Below are positions 22,936-35,476 of a stretch of 64,000 nt of DNA, piece after piece (position 1 is the first letter of the stretch; each line of letters begins with the position of its first letter). Origin of the DNA: Trachythela sp. YZ-2020. Its lineage: Eukaryota; Cnidaria; Anthozoa; Malacalcyonacea; Clavulariidae. A program made the position numbers and the translations under genes. Where the stretch lies: positions 357,716-421,715 of the forward strand of contig JADLSH010000255.1 in the NCBI GenBank assembly GCA_016169945.1, written 5' to 3'. The notes under the pieces were generated by a model. That model saw only the letters and a program-made list of their open reading frames with translations. It was not told where the DNA came from and did no database searches.

Positions 22936-23147
22936 TCACAAGACTGGTTATATAAAAGAAGATAAGAACGGGGAGACCGAAGAAGAGATAAATATATGGA
23001 TTATAAACAACACAACAAAATAGTTAAGCAACCAAAAATTGCCTGCCCGTACGCGCTCTGTTCTGGAACTAGAATTGGGTAAAAGAAGGAAGAGAATATA
23101 TCGAAACAAAACTCACATGGTATATTACGAGACTGTGCAATACTTGC

Positions 23148-23332
23148 CTGAAGACTAGAAATATTGCCGCGCCAAGTTCAAAATAAAAATACTGTAAGGT
23201 TTCGTGAGGAAAGTCTTGCGACGACAAATGAGCACATATATGACAAGACTGTTGCCTAGAAACGCACAGATGGAGATCATGGATAGAATGAAGACGTTTC
23301 CTTCATGAACCATTTTCAGAGAATGTTCTAAC
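23148..23332 (-). pseudogene. GPCR 5' part: N-terminus, TM1 and start of TM2
   Basis: Likely ATG at 23313 (MVHEGNVFIL), after a candidate TTCGCAG acceptor. TM1 contains GNSLVIYV. The frame hits TAG shortly after FILNLA; a different frame (IFLVF) carries on to CAG|GCAAGT with the phase the next exon needs. Confidence 0.7.
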
Positions 23333-23589
23333 CTGCGAAATGAAACGAAAGAACACACAGAAAGTTATAAGCTTGAGGAAAGCCAGTATTTGTCGATGTG
23401 ATGTTACTATTTTAGGGACCCCGTTATTGGAGGCTATTTATATCCATGGTCAGTTCCTGCCTGTATTTATTTGGTGTGGTGTATTGGTACAAGTTTGTGT
23501 CTGGGTTGTGTGGCGAATCATATAAAATAGATAAAGCTAGTTTATAATTACCAATATCGTAAACGTGAAGCTCCAGTGTAGTTGTGGAC

Positions 23590-23888
23590 TACTTGAAAGA
23601 GGGTAAAAAGTTGATGAGAGTCAATGAGAGTCGCGTTTGATCGCCAACTTACTCTCATCAACTCTTATGCATGCTCATCAACTCTCATCAACTTTGCGCC
23701 GATTCAAATTTTGATGACAGTTGATGAGAGTTTTCTCTCGTTTGACCGGTACGCGTGGTAATATTCAGTCTATTCTCATGGAACTCTACTTCTCGTTTGA
23801 CCGGGGCACGAGAGTTGATGAAACTCTCATGTAAACTCTCACTTCCTAACTCTCATCAACTCTCATACTCGTTTGACCAAGGCTTTAG
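23590..23888. mobile_element. Inverted-repeat element rich in TCATCAACTC, copy 1
   Basis: Multiple direct and inverted copies of TGATGAGAGTT and its complement, ending in CTCGTTTGACCAAGGC. The same architecture is found at 28440-28712. Confidence 0.65.
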
Positions 23889-23989
23889 AACTTCATTGTT
23901 TCGTGCGAAGGTGGTTCAATCCTCGGGAAGTAGCCATACTTAAGAATCACGTTTGATTTCTTAAAATCAATCTCATGCGAGCCTAGGTA

Positions 23990-26090
23990 AATGTAATGTC
24001 CGTAGACAGACACAGAATAAAACTTAAGCAATTTCAGAGATTTAAATACTTAAGAGACATTGTTGTCAAAGTAAAAGGAACAGAACATGGAACAGAACAC
24101 AGTGCATGTCATGGAAAACGAAGCCTTGGCATAGAAGGAAGTGAGCGATGTCACATGTGAAAGAAATATATGGACATGTGATTGAAATAGAAAATATATC
24201 ATCAGGCAAGTGAGTTGCCAACACATTTGGGTTGGAATATGGGAACAAAGCTCTATAGAAGTAGAGAGTTTATTAAAGAGGTCTGAAACGAGAATGTTAT
24301 GATGGATATAAGGATTATCACTCTGAGAGAATCTTGCAAACCAGGATGTTAGAAAAAGTGCTGGATTGGAAAGCGTAGTTAAGAAAGAAGAATATTAAGC
24401 AGGGATAAGAGGGTTTGGACATTTGAATATAGAAATTAGAGTGCATTATAGAAACATCAGATTAAGAAAGAATCGCCAAGTAAGGAACTTGTTAAAGAAA
24501 AATATTCAAAAGAAGACAAAGGATAAGATAAATGATCTATTAATTACTAAGAAGATTAAAGAAGAGATTGGCCTCACGAACGGATGATGCAGAAATCGAG
24601 CTACATGGTGACGAGACACAAAAAGGCCCAATCCTTAAATGAAGTTAATAGAAGTAGATTTATTTAATAATTTCCAAGTACCAGTTACGCCAAGCTAACA
24701 AAACAGATGTAGACTAAACAGATGTTCCGCGTTCTTGATTTCATTTCACGAACAGGGCCGTATTACGTCACCACTAGCGTTATTTTCATAGCAGTGACCG
24801 CGCATATCAGATATTAAACTAGATCAAAACTTTAAATTCTCTATATACAGGTTTCTACGAGGCCGGTCCAAAAGGTTTTAATCAGGTACGCAAGTTTAAA
24901 AACGTCTATTTCATAACGGAAAACTGGATATGAAAGGCAGAAAAAATGGCGCAATTCGGCATTTCAAGAAGTCGCCAATTGCAATGAAAAAAATCTACAG
25001 AAAACGTGCTGAATGATAAAAAAGATTGAGTGTGGGATTCTGGTTTTAAGAAGCCTTTCTATATTGTGCATGGATCTTATACTTTTAATACTAATGAAAA
25101 GTATTGCTTAACATTAAATAAATAAACTTACTTTGTTCAATTTGTTTTGATTTGCGGAAATATACACACATACGTTGTTCCCTTTAGCTTCATGTATTTT
25201 TGGTCATCTTGCACATTTCCTCCGTCAAGTTTAGCAATGAAAAAGTAGCAAATTGTAGATGTAAAGTGCTAGATAATTGCGGCAGCGGGGCGAAAATTAT
25301 ACCATTTATAGGATTTAGCGAGTGAATATCGGAAGGGCGACTCCGGGGTAAACGTAGAATTTCCAATCCGAAAATGATTACCCAATCATTACTTAAAGTG
25401 AATTAATTTGATCCAGTCCTTTGACTGAATCAATATACTTCGCCAGCTGTCCAGTATTATGTGACCAAAATAGCCGAGCAATTTGCTCTAAATTCCTTTT
25501 GAATTATTGATCAAGTATGAAACGTCTATGTGACAATGTCCACACCTTTCCCAAGCCTTTCCTTGGTCATAATCCTAGCAGCCAGTAAACTCAAAAGGGA
25601 TTTGAACTACAAAATGAAGAGTTTGATAATTGAGCCGGGTCCTTTTTGCGACGAGCCTCAAAATCTCTTTCGACTCAGAAATGTTTATTAATTCAGAGGC
25701 TATGAGTATGAAGTACAGCTGCATGCAATTCTCATTGTTTTAAGAAGTCAATATATGACAAATTTTAAGGTGTTGACAAAATTGTTGTATCACTAATTTT
25801 CTCAGATATACATCCGTTAATGGACATCGGAGTTCCGATAACGACACAAGCCTTTTATCAGTATTTCCGGGCAATATTAGTTCAGTTGTGACGTCATCTC
25901 TCAATTAGGTAACTTAGACACAAGATCACAGCTTAATGACGTCATTGCCAAGCACTGGGAACAAGGATGGTATATTGCCAGGGTCACTGCCATCTGGCAG
26001 TTTCGGACCATAGTCAATAGAATAAAGGTTATGAAACTCGATGAAAATATTAGGTGGGCATTTAAAGTAAGTAGTTGTACAATCTTCCCT
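23990..26090. other. Intergenic stretch without recognisable gene
   Basis: Purine-rich AGAAAGAATC-type sequence from 24260 to 24620, then ordinary AT-rich DNA. No conserved ORF or RNA gene is seen. Confidence 0.5.
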
Positions 26091-26095
26091 GTGCT

Positions 26096-26436
26096 AAATG
26101 TACGTTTACACGCTGCTATTTGTCGGGCCGATTTCAGATGCACGTTAATGATATTTGAAAAATACGTGGCAAAACGTCATCTGACAACATCACCAACTGA
26201 AAATATTCGTCATTAACATTCAGAGAAACCTAAAATCGGGCCGACAAATCGCAGTGTGTAAACGTGTGTTCAAACGCAGCGATTTGTCGGCCCGATTTCA
26301 GATGCACGTTAATGATGTTTGAAAAATACGTGGTAAACGTCATCGGGCGACATCATCAACTGAAAATATTCGTCATTAACATTCAGCAAAACCTAAAATC
26401 GGCCCGACAAATCGCTGTGTGTGAACGTACCTTTAA
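26096..26436. mobile_element. Tandem pair of a hairpin MITE
   Basis: Two head-to-tail copies (about 26096-26262 and 26265-26436), each bounded by TTTGTCGG(G/C)CCGATTT and its complement, with GATGCACGTTAATGAT and ATTCGTCATTAACATTCAG inside. Confidence 0.8.
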
Positions 26437-26931
26437 ACAGGTTGACTTGTCGCGAATGGAGGTGAGGTACCATTGGTTGGGAAAAATTATCTGGGTTAGA
26501 AGATGATACAAACCCATCATAACCAGCGGCCGATTTCATCCCCACCGATCGGCAGCGGGCAAAATTGCGTAATTATTAAGTAGTATAAACACCCAAAGTT
26601 GTTATCGGCGTCAAATGTTAAAGGAATATTGCAGTACTTAATATTCATCCCCGGTAAAATAGAACTCACAAAGCACACATTAGTCTTAATTATTATTTGC
26701 ATTGTTTTCAGAAAATTAATACACTCCCTTTAGCTAACTGAATGAATATGTTTCTTTGGAATTACAAATACGGCTTGAATTATAAACAAACGTCTAAAGG
26801 GCACATTCACTGATGAGTTTTGTCGCCACCTCTTGCCTTGGTTTATATATACTATAAAATATTCTTTCTCTCTTATAAACACATTTTAACAAGAATTGCA
26901 GCAAAAATCAACAGTGATTGTGGTTCCTAAT

Positions 26932-27292
26932 TAGGGGTGCACCGGATTTGGAATTTTCAAATCCGGCCGGAACCGGATTTACCGGATTTGGACAAAAATT
27001 CCGGCCGGATTTGAGATAAACCCGGTAATGGGGAGAATTGGGATAATTCAGTGTTCAAAATGGCGGTTTGTTTTTTAAAAATCAAAGACAATGGCATGAA
27101 GTTTCTAAGGGTAAGGAATTTTTCATTTATAAATAAAAATTATAACTATTTATTACCATTTACTATTTGTAGTTAGTGTCAGTTTAGATTTTTGATTGTG
27201 TTTTTTGATTTTCTCCAAATCCGGCCGGATGCCGGAAAATTCGTTAAATCCGGCGGGAATTCCGGCCGGATTTGAAATCCGGTGCGCCCCTA
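26932..27292. mobile_element. hAT-like MITE with perfect 8-bp target duplication
   Basis: 361 bp, ends TAGGGGTGCACCGGATTT and, in complement, TAGGGGCGCACCGGATTT, flanked by TTCCTAAT at 26924-26931 and 27293-27300. The interior repeats CCGGCCGGATTT. No ORF. Confidence 0.92.
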
Positions 27293-28002
27293 TTCCTAAT
27301 TATTCTATTCCTAATTAAGTAGTCCAACGTATTTGTTAACTCCATAGAGATGCTTCAACTTTTCATCAGCTTCATAAATTAACTTGAATATATGTCCCTT
27401 GTCTTCGATCACATTTAAGTCATTTTCAAATAATGTTTACAGTATATTGCAGTCGGACAGTTCATTTTTCTTCTCGCCCCCAAAATCCCCAAAGGAATAG
27501 AAAGATTTGTAGCACTTGTTGTTGGGTTTCTGGATGCAGGTGTGTCAACATTGTAGCAGAATAAGTTCCAAATGATTTGACATCAAAATATTCACAATAT
27601 TGTCTTCCATTATATTTACAAAAATGTTTAGAAAATCTATAAAAGGAACACAATAATATTATTTTAACTCCCTATATTAAGGCCCAATGCATCCTTCATT
27701 GTTGTGGCGCTACAGGTGCACAAATGACACATTGGAAACATATTTCGAAAAACTCCAAATTTGTTATGTTTTTTTTATCTCAAATTTTACAATATGCTCT
27801 TCTTTCAGGTTTGTTTTATCTTAAAAAACTCATTAATAATTCATGAGGAAAATTCAAAAGAACTGAATGTTTAATCAATGTTTGTAAATCGGATAAAGGT
27901 TTGTCCTGATTTACATAAACTTCAGCTTTGATTTTCTCGGCTTAGACAATGTTTATTTTTAAAATTACTTTGCCAATGAACTCATAAGATGGGTCGTTGT
28001 TT

Positions 28003-28106
28003 AAGTTTGATAAAACATGAGCAGTCAATCTTTATCTGATATACAAACGCTCGCCTTCGGCTCGAGTTTATATATCAGATAAAGACCGACTGCTCATGTT
28101 TTATCT
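28003..28106. repeat. Hairpin repeat with AAAACATGAGCAGTC arms
   Basis: GATAAAACATGAGCAGTC and its complement surround CTTTATCTGATATA and its complement, with a CTCGCCTTCGGCTCG loop. Confidence 0.75.
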
Positions 28107-28439
28107 AGAACTTAAAGATGGTACAGTTCGTTCTGCACATGCATACATTGGAGTCTCCAACTCGTGATACAAAGAGTTTAACTAGGTTCTATATGTTCTT
28201 GCAAAGCCTGATCGTGCTACCTTGATTATGTAAATAATTTAATATTGTACTTACCTAATTATTACTCTTGGGCTACGGTGCCTTCTTTAATTTCTACTCC
28301 TTCTGGCGTTAATCTACTATCTACACTATGATCTTGATAACCTCCTTTGCTTTTCATTCTGTGTGTTACATCGTTCAGCTAGATAATCATATTGAATTAA
28401 AATTGCGATGTTATCTGTCGTTTTTTACTCCAGCTCTGC

Positions 28440-28712
28440 AAAGCCCTGGTCAATCGAGTTTGAAAGTTGATGAAAGTTGGCAAGAGAACGTTTGCAATTT
28501 GCATGAGAATTTTGAATTTTCACAACTCTCATGCCCCGGTCAAACAAGAACAAGAGTTGCATGAGAATTGACCGGATATTACCACGCATGGCAATAACTT
28601 TCATCAACTCTCATCAAAAAGTGAACCAGCTCAAAGTCAATTAGAGTTGGTGGTCAAACGCGAGCGAGAGTTGCAACTCTCATCAACTTCCATCCTTGTT
28701 TGACTGGGGTTT
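28440..28712. mobile_element. Inverted-repeat element rich in TCATCAACTC, copy 2
   Basis: The left end AGCCCTGGTCAATCGAG is matched by the complement of TTGTTTGACTGGGGTT at the right. The inside repeats GTTGATGAAAGTTG in both directions. Related to 23590-23888. Confidence 0.7.
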
Positions 28713-29024
28713 ATTGTGGGGAAAACAGAGTATGATGATGATACACAACAGCAGTAACTCTGGATACAAATTGCATTTTTATTTTACGTTTTGACTATAT
28801 TTTAGTCATCATCAAGCGACTAAAATATACTCGAAACATAGGAATAAAAGAGTTACCGTTGTTGCATATTTTTTTCCAGTGTTGTACATAGCATAATTTA
28901 ATTTCATTTTGGTATATCCAAAGATATTATAGTACTTATCTACTCAGCTCCCCTGAGCAGGGTTCTCCTTATCAGGCGGTAACCAGTAAAATTGACCGTT
29001 TCCACGACTACTGATTATCAACTT

Positions 29025-29261
29025 GGGCCGGTTGTTCAAAAGCCGGTTAACGCTAACCCTGGGTTAAATTTTAATATGCTGTTCTGGTTTGTATACTTCT
29101 AAATGTTTGTTTATTTCAAAACTTTATAAACAAAAACTTCTATCGCCCAATACAAGGTTGATAGAAAAAAGTATTCAGCAATATAACCAATGTCTGGAAA
29201 CTTGTATGGAAGTTATCACTAACCCAGGGTTAAGTTAACCGGCTTTTGAACAACCAGCCCC
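29025..29261. mobile_element. MITE with GGGCCGGTTGTTCAAAAG ends
   Basis: A 237-bp element whose first about 45 bases (through GCCGGTTAACGCTAACCC) are repeated inverted at the right end. A related but diverged element is at 37819-37993. Confidence 0.85.
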
Positions 29262-32200
29262 TGGAGAATCCTAGAGTTTGTGTAAAGGCAATTTGTTGTA
29301 AACACAGTTTTGTGTAAAACAGTGGTGTGTTCGATAATTGATATGACATTTAATTGTTATAATCTTTAGAATTCTATAAAAGCTTAAATCTTCCCTCAAA
29401 ACACAGGAAATGGCATTTCAGAGACTTCAGAATTTTCCAGGGGATCATGTGCCGGACCCTCTGGGGCATTACCTGTTCATCTCTTTTACCCATCCTGCTC
29501 ACAACTGTGGAGAACCCTGCCTGAGGATGTATTATTTTACTAGTATCACACAATTTAAGTGTACTTTTATTCTAGTACAGTACTGCAAGGGAAAACACAT
29601 TTCTGTATTTTATCAGAAAATGTCTTAAATTCTCTATTAGGCCAAGAAATCAATAAAAGACGGAGGTTTGTACAGAGGCAACCGTTTTTCATTGAAGAAT
29701 CTCAAGGAAACACCCAAAGGAGCTCAGCTCTGGTAAATGTACAAGATCGCACATTTCTTAAATATTTGGCTTTATACGCCATGTTATTTTTGTTGTAAAA
29801 TCCTGTGTTTGTACATCTATTTTTCACAGATATTTTTAATCTCTTGGTAGGTGGAATGAAAACTTCGCAATGTAAACACTTGCCATATCATATATTCCTA
29901 GAAGCAATTGCTGAAAATTCACTGCCAAAAATATATCCTCACTGGCAAGTCGGACAGAAAGTTTGTTTAGCCTATATTTAAAGACCATGTAAAGTCCATT
30001 CTGCGCATGTGCTATGGGGGGTCCCGCGATGTAAACAATGCCCAAATTTCGCGTTGTTTCGACTAAAATTCGACATCTTCTAAATCAGAAACTCGAATCT
30101 GTATTTATTTAAAGTATAGCGAACCAGAACACATCATAATTTTTTAAATATAGCGTGTTTAAAATGTAAACAAATTAACAAACGGATGTTGCCGGTTTGT
30201 TTACATCGGTACTTTACATCACCTTTAACTTCCCATGCCTGACCAGCATGATATAGGCTGTCGCTAATCTGGGTCTTGCTTGGCAGGGATTTTAAGCAAG
30301 TTCAACAAAGTTCAAGTGCAGAGAATAAACCCTAATCCCATGTTAAAATTCACATGAGAAATATTCTAGGAATCTATGAATGTATTATTCTGATTGCAGT
30401 ATATACTAGCGGTTATCAATAAATCCCTGGGCAAACTTGGAAACAATGTTGCAGTAACATTTCAAATTCTGATGCTTCTTCGAATGTTTGCACATTTGCC
30501 CACCCCTTGAAAACATTGTTGGGAAAACAAAAGTTTGTTTTCCAGAAAAACAGAATTGACAACTTTTAACAAATTCAGAAACATATTTCGTTTCCCAAAA
30601 GGTACTTTTGTTGCAGAAACAATGTTTCCTGCTCTGCCCACCTTCAGGAAACATGGCTAGGAAACAATGTCTCCACAACAGCATTCCTAATTTGTCCAGG
30701 GACATATATGTCACATGAATATATTACTTATCCAAAACAGTGAAATCAGTATTTGCCATAAACTGTTTTAATAGCATGTGACACTATCCAAATATGCCAT
30801 CTTTAATACGAAGAGATTTCCCAAATTATCCCAAAGAATTCATCATTATATTCACAATTGCAAGGGCAGTCATTATACACTACCGACCCTATCATTATTC
30901 ATGTATTTTTGTGCTAATTTCTAAAATCAATATTGGCTCACAGTCGGTTACTTTTGATGCCAGTGATGGCCTATGTTTTTCATGTTAGACCCCTAACACA
31001 ACGCTACAACGAAATGCGCAATTCTCTTTTGTCATATTTTTACTCAAAAATAGTGTATAAAACAAATGTATCAAGTGCCAAGCGGATATTAATCACTTAT
31101 TTTTGTCTAAACCCCGAGGGAGTGTGACACAATTTCGGCATACAAAAACAAACACAAGATAGCCTTAGCTATAATTTCGCTGTTGTAAACAACTAGAATA
31201 GATACCCTTAGATGCACGATCGATAGAATTTAAATCATATAAAATCGAGACTTGTACTCACATCTACTGATATCTGTACTTCTCCTGACCCGATGTGGCC
31301 CGTATGCTGTAAAACAAGACATTTACCTTTTAAAGTTTGTATACACAAGAACACATTCTACACTATAAACGTCTACTAAACATTCACAGATTGTTGATTA
31401 GACTTTCGCGTGTCTAATTGGCGTCAAAACTACACCACAACACACCTGGAAATTCATAGGCTCCCCTATCATACTTCTGTCAATCCTTGGCCGTCTCTAG
31501 AAAGACAAAACAATGATATTATATAGTCTATAAGCAACAAGAACGATATATCGGTCGCTATTGCCTACCGGCGGAGGCTGCTCTGTTATACAGCAAAAAC
31601 ATAGCCAGCTTGGACTCATAACCATGCCAAATTTGAACGATATATTGAAGTGTAATCCCTGTTTATATAATGCAGAAAATCGTTGCCCTCTATGACAGCA
31701 TATTATCTCAAGATTTCATCCCAAAATTTCGTTTCTCTATGCCAAATATTGCGAGTATGAGAGGAGTGGTGCAAAGAATGCGATATGGGGGGCGCAACGA
31801 CTATTTTTACGACACGTACATTTTTACGGGAAAATTTTGTCGAGTTTTTCCCAGAACAAGAAAATTGTTACATGGATTAATTTAATTGATACTTTATATT
31901 TTTTGCTAAGTGCTTTGTATTATTAATAAAAATGCACTGTAAAAGTATTTTTACAATAACAGAGTATAACATGGTATTTTTTATGAATTATATTGATAGT
32001 CTAAACATGAATGTCTTCAATATAATTCATCAAAAAGAATGCATTGCTCTGCTCCCAAAATAGTTCTACAAAATCATTTAAGTTATTCAAATATATTGAA
32101 AAGGTCTTCGAATTCTGGAGCCCAAATTCCCAGAAATAGCAGATAGGTTTTGATCGGTTCAAAGCTGTGCAACCAACATCCAGACAAAGGCCCTTAACTC

Positions 32201-33686
32201 GAGACGTTGAAGTTCTTGTTATATTTTTCAGGTAGTTTGATCCTATAAACCCTCAAGCATAACAACAAAAAATGCAATCAAAAGGGGTTGCACAACTCTC
32301 CAGAAAGGGCCAGGACGTACAAGGGACCTACCTTTCTATTTAGGGTGTTTCACACTATTCAAGTTTGGTCAATGCATGCTTTGGTCAACACTTGTGACAG
32401 TGTTAACCATTTCAAAGAAACAATATTTTTATTCAAAAGTTGTTCGGGTCCACTTCTTAAGCAATTACAAATGGATCACTGTTCACCAGGAAATCTCCCT
32501 GAGTATCCTGGTGGGCCACATTGCCCCTGCTATCTGATCTGACTAAATACAAAGCAGCAAAAAGCTACCATAAATGACAATGTTTTCTGATAAGCTTCCT
32601 GCAACAAATGTGATTAGTGTTGAGGACTTGTCTTTTACATAGATAATTTCATACAATGGTCATGTTTCATTGTCATATTCAATCAAACAATTGCGAAGCC
32701 TGGCTAGTGCCAGCTGGTGATTACTGTAACATAAAGCAACTCATTTTCTTTCCCGCAAAGCATGGAATTGAATAAAGCAGATAAAACAAACCTCTAGAAC
32801 CAGGGTTTATATCATTGATCATGTTTATATTGCTGTTATATAGTCAAAATTTGACTTCGAATAAGGCTATTATAAAGTTTGAATACAATTTCTATTTATA
32901 CTAAAGTTATCAGATTCAATAATGCTAAGTACATCTTGAACTCTGCTTTTCTCAAAACAACCCCTGTGGAGAGTTTGTGGGAAATTCCAGCAATGATTTG
33001 AATAGTCAGATTATAAATTCGCGAAATATTGTTCTGATTGTTCTCATATCTCTCTGATATTCTGCGTATGTTGCTAAATACTGTAAAGCCTATAATATGT
33101 TGTTTTTTAGCTAAGATAATCGCGAGTTTAAGAGTTATTTAACACTACTTATGCCGGCCAGATGAGAATAATTTTGAGACGCTTTTTGACCTTTGTAATA
33201 AGACAACACAGACAGAGATAACAGGTCCAACGACAAACAAGACATTTTGATTGATGTCGAAACATTTCGACGAATATAATTACGTTATATGCTTTTTATT
33301 TCCCGGTCACTATATACGCTGAGCAGTAAAAATAACTATAATTGCTAGACAAATAACTTCTAGTATTTGTGTTTTAATTAAAATTCTCAGCGGTTAGCCA
33401 GTACAAGATAATATATCCGATCAAAATTGATATTTCTTTTATAAAAGCAAAGTGAATTAATAGAACGAACGAAATTTTCCTACCTGTCTGGTTCTCGCTT
33501 CACGAAAATGCATCCATATTAAAACTCTGGTAAATAAACTAGGCCTTATTTCGTCTCTTTCCAGAGCCATAGGAGAATAAGATGAAGGTCTGACTACAGG
33601 CAAACGGTTGTGCCTGATCAAAATATGCGGCTTCCTTCTTGTGGCTTCGATTCTCTCAAGAGTCTTTGTTTACCTCTCTTGCCCTC
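29262..33686. other. Gene-poor stretch
   Basis: No conserved coding sequence recognised. It contains a repeat with TTTACATGG/TTTACATCG ends (about 29976-30233), a GAAACAATGTT-rich repeat (about 30430-30710) and a single arm of the GAAGGGCCTTCG family (32180-32245). The open frame at 31670-31885 (71 codons, ATG at 31670) has no similarity that I recognise. Confidence 0.45.
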
Positions 33687-33695
33687 AAAATAATC

Positions 33696-33928
33696 GGTTT
33701 TCACTTGTTTCCATCTATCAAACTGACGTTACGCAATTTTTCCGATTTTCATATTTGTTTTTCTTGATTTTTGTTCATCAATTTGGTTAGGGTTAGGTTA
33801 GGGTTAAGTTTTGGGTTAGGGGTTAGGGTAGGTTTTAGGGTTAGGGTCAGTTACAAAGTTTTTAACTTTACTTCAAAGTTGAAAAAATTACGTAACGTCA
33901 GTTTGGTAGATGGAAACAAGTGACGACC
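33696..33928. mobile_element. Mutator-like MITE with a telomere-like core
   Basis: 233 bp with long inverted ends (CACTTGTTTCCATCTA and CAAACTGACGTTACG) and a direct 9-bp flank AAAATAATC at 33687-33695 and 33929-33937. The centre (33786-33850) is a run of variant GGTTAG and TTAGGG repeats. A 9-bp duplication with long ends fits MULE-type transposition. Confidence 0.82.
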
Positions 33929-33937
33929 AAAATAATC

Positions 33938-35290
33938 ACCTGCGATAATGCGATTACGTAATTTATTGTTTGGTGAGATACTTGATGTAACACAGCATGT
34001 TGGGGTAATTGCCCCTATTTTTGCCTATTAATTTAATTTAAAAAGAATGACAAAATATGATATTTTAACTGCTAGCTGACAGAACGATGAAACATCCATT
34101 TGAAACTGACATTTTACAAAATATCTTACGGACAACTGACTATTAGCTTGAATTTTAGCTGACGACTGACATCTATAAAGTAACCCATAAAGGCATTAGT
34201 GCAGCGAACCTTTTTGAGGGCGTGTGTGCGAATGATAATTTTCCCGTAAATAAGCCAAGGATCTGCATAACATTTTTGTGTCAAATATTTTTATCACAGA
34301 TGGGAGGTATTTTGATTGGAGGTATTTTTCTAAATTCCAATGGTTGGCCCCTTACTCAAATGTCTGAGCGTTCTTATGATCTGAGCGTATCTATAAGTCT
34401 AAGGCCACTTAATGGGGTCTTTGTATGTTACTTAATATCTCGTATAGAATTCTCGTATAGATGTTAAAAGTTTAAACACAAGTCAATGGTATACTGAATA
34501 TGGTAGAAATAACATCCCTTTCTGTCTGATTTATCATAGTACAGATCGTATGGTCCGTGAATATGAATAAATACAGATGGAACTAGATAGTTTAATTATG
34601 TATATAGGGTTGTATACTTGTATTTATCTTCTCTAGTAGGACGGTACAGATGGTTATAGGATGGTATAGATCGTACGGATCGCACCATCTGTGGTCTGAT
34701 GGCGACGATCCGTCAACATGAGTACATGCAGTCATGGTTATATCACAGAAAAGGAAATGACCATAAAGGCTACTCAGCAGTGCAACGTGACCCCCTATTT
34801 TTATGCAGTTTTCTGGCCAGAATAATGGCGGACCAGCCAGGAACAAATATTGGCAATTCACGGCTCACAAGAATACCCTTTACCCAGGGCCCAGAGTGAG
34901 GGCAAGGAGAGGGGGCTCCGAACCCCCCACCAAGGGGGGCCTCAAAAGGGCTAAATGAAAATATATAATGTGGATGTAGTAACTGTACTCCATATACAGA
35001 TTTTGAATTTCTGTGCCATAGATAGGAAATTTGGAGACCCTAAAATTTTTTTTAGGAAGAATGCCATTTTATGAGCTGGATGAGAGAGATTGGTGAAACA
35101 TGTTTGAAACAGATAGTAATGAAGAAAGAAGTTCAAGTATGGAAATCAGTTTTTTAAACAAGCCCACATGTCATAGTCTTTTGAGCGGCCCTGCCTTTAC
35201 CACCCTATTTGTATTCTCACGAGGCTACTGATGTGTTAAACTTAGTAAAACTATGATTATTCCCATCATTCATTTAGCGCTCATATTGTA
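33938..35290. other. Intergenic stretch without recognisable gene
   Basis: AT-rich sequence with a G/C-rich patch at 34880-34945 (GGGGGCTCCGAACCCCCCAC) resembling a transposon end. Nothing coding is recognised. Confidence 0.45.
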
Positions 35291-35293
35291 TAT

Positions 35294-35476
35294 AGACCAC
35301 TTTCATAATTCAGATGAGTTTAAATACTCTTTTATGTGCATCTTAATAAGCCTTATCAGCCTCATTTCTGTGACTGAAATTGAATAGAATTTATTAACCT
35401 GGACGAAGTCAATGAGGCTTATTAAGATGCACATAAAAGAATATTTAAACTCATCTGAATTATGAAAGTGGTCTAT
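35294..35476. mobile_element. Palindromic MITE with about 70-bp arms
   Basis: GACCACTTTCATAATTCAGA through TTAATAAGCCTTA is repeated in full as reverse complement ending at 35476. Confidence 0.85.

Larger units (their letters stand above)
19661..23332 (-). pseudogene. Rhodopsin-class (class A) GPCR, disrupted
   Basis: Two exon-sized pieces encode a seven-helix receptor. 23148-23332 holds TM1 (CAFLGNSLVIYV, the conserved GN pair) and the start of TM2. 20625 to 19661 holds TM3 (YTCLVLTIERWLAVV, with ERW in place of DRY), TM4, an extracellular Cys (KQCQW), TM5, TM6 and TM7 (LNSCVNPCLCGI, NPxxY changed to NPxxC). Three lesions are visible: a 200-bp hAT-like MITE in TM4 (20200-20399), a one-base gain in a G run at 19905-19907 that separates TM6 from TM7, and a frame break after LNLA in TM2 (about 23165). 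The intron has a candidate GC donor, CAG|GCAAGT, and TTTTCAG acceptor and contains the satellite array. It resembles peptide-type receptors; the ligand cannot be assigned. Either a pseudogene or a damaged allele or assembly. Confidence 0.8.

Noticed and set aside
31670..31885. 71-codon open frame starting with ATG
   Set aside because: No family resemblance, no splice context and no neighbouring exons; length is within chance for AT-rich DNA.
33786..33850. Telomere-like repeats considered as a chromosome end or fusion point
   Set aside because: They are short, degenerate and precisely enclosed by MITE ends with a target duplication, with genes continuing on both sides.
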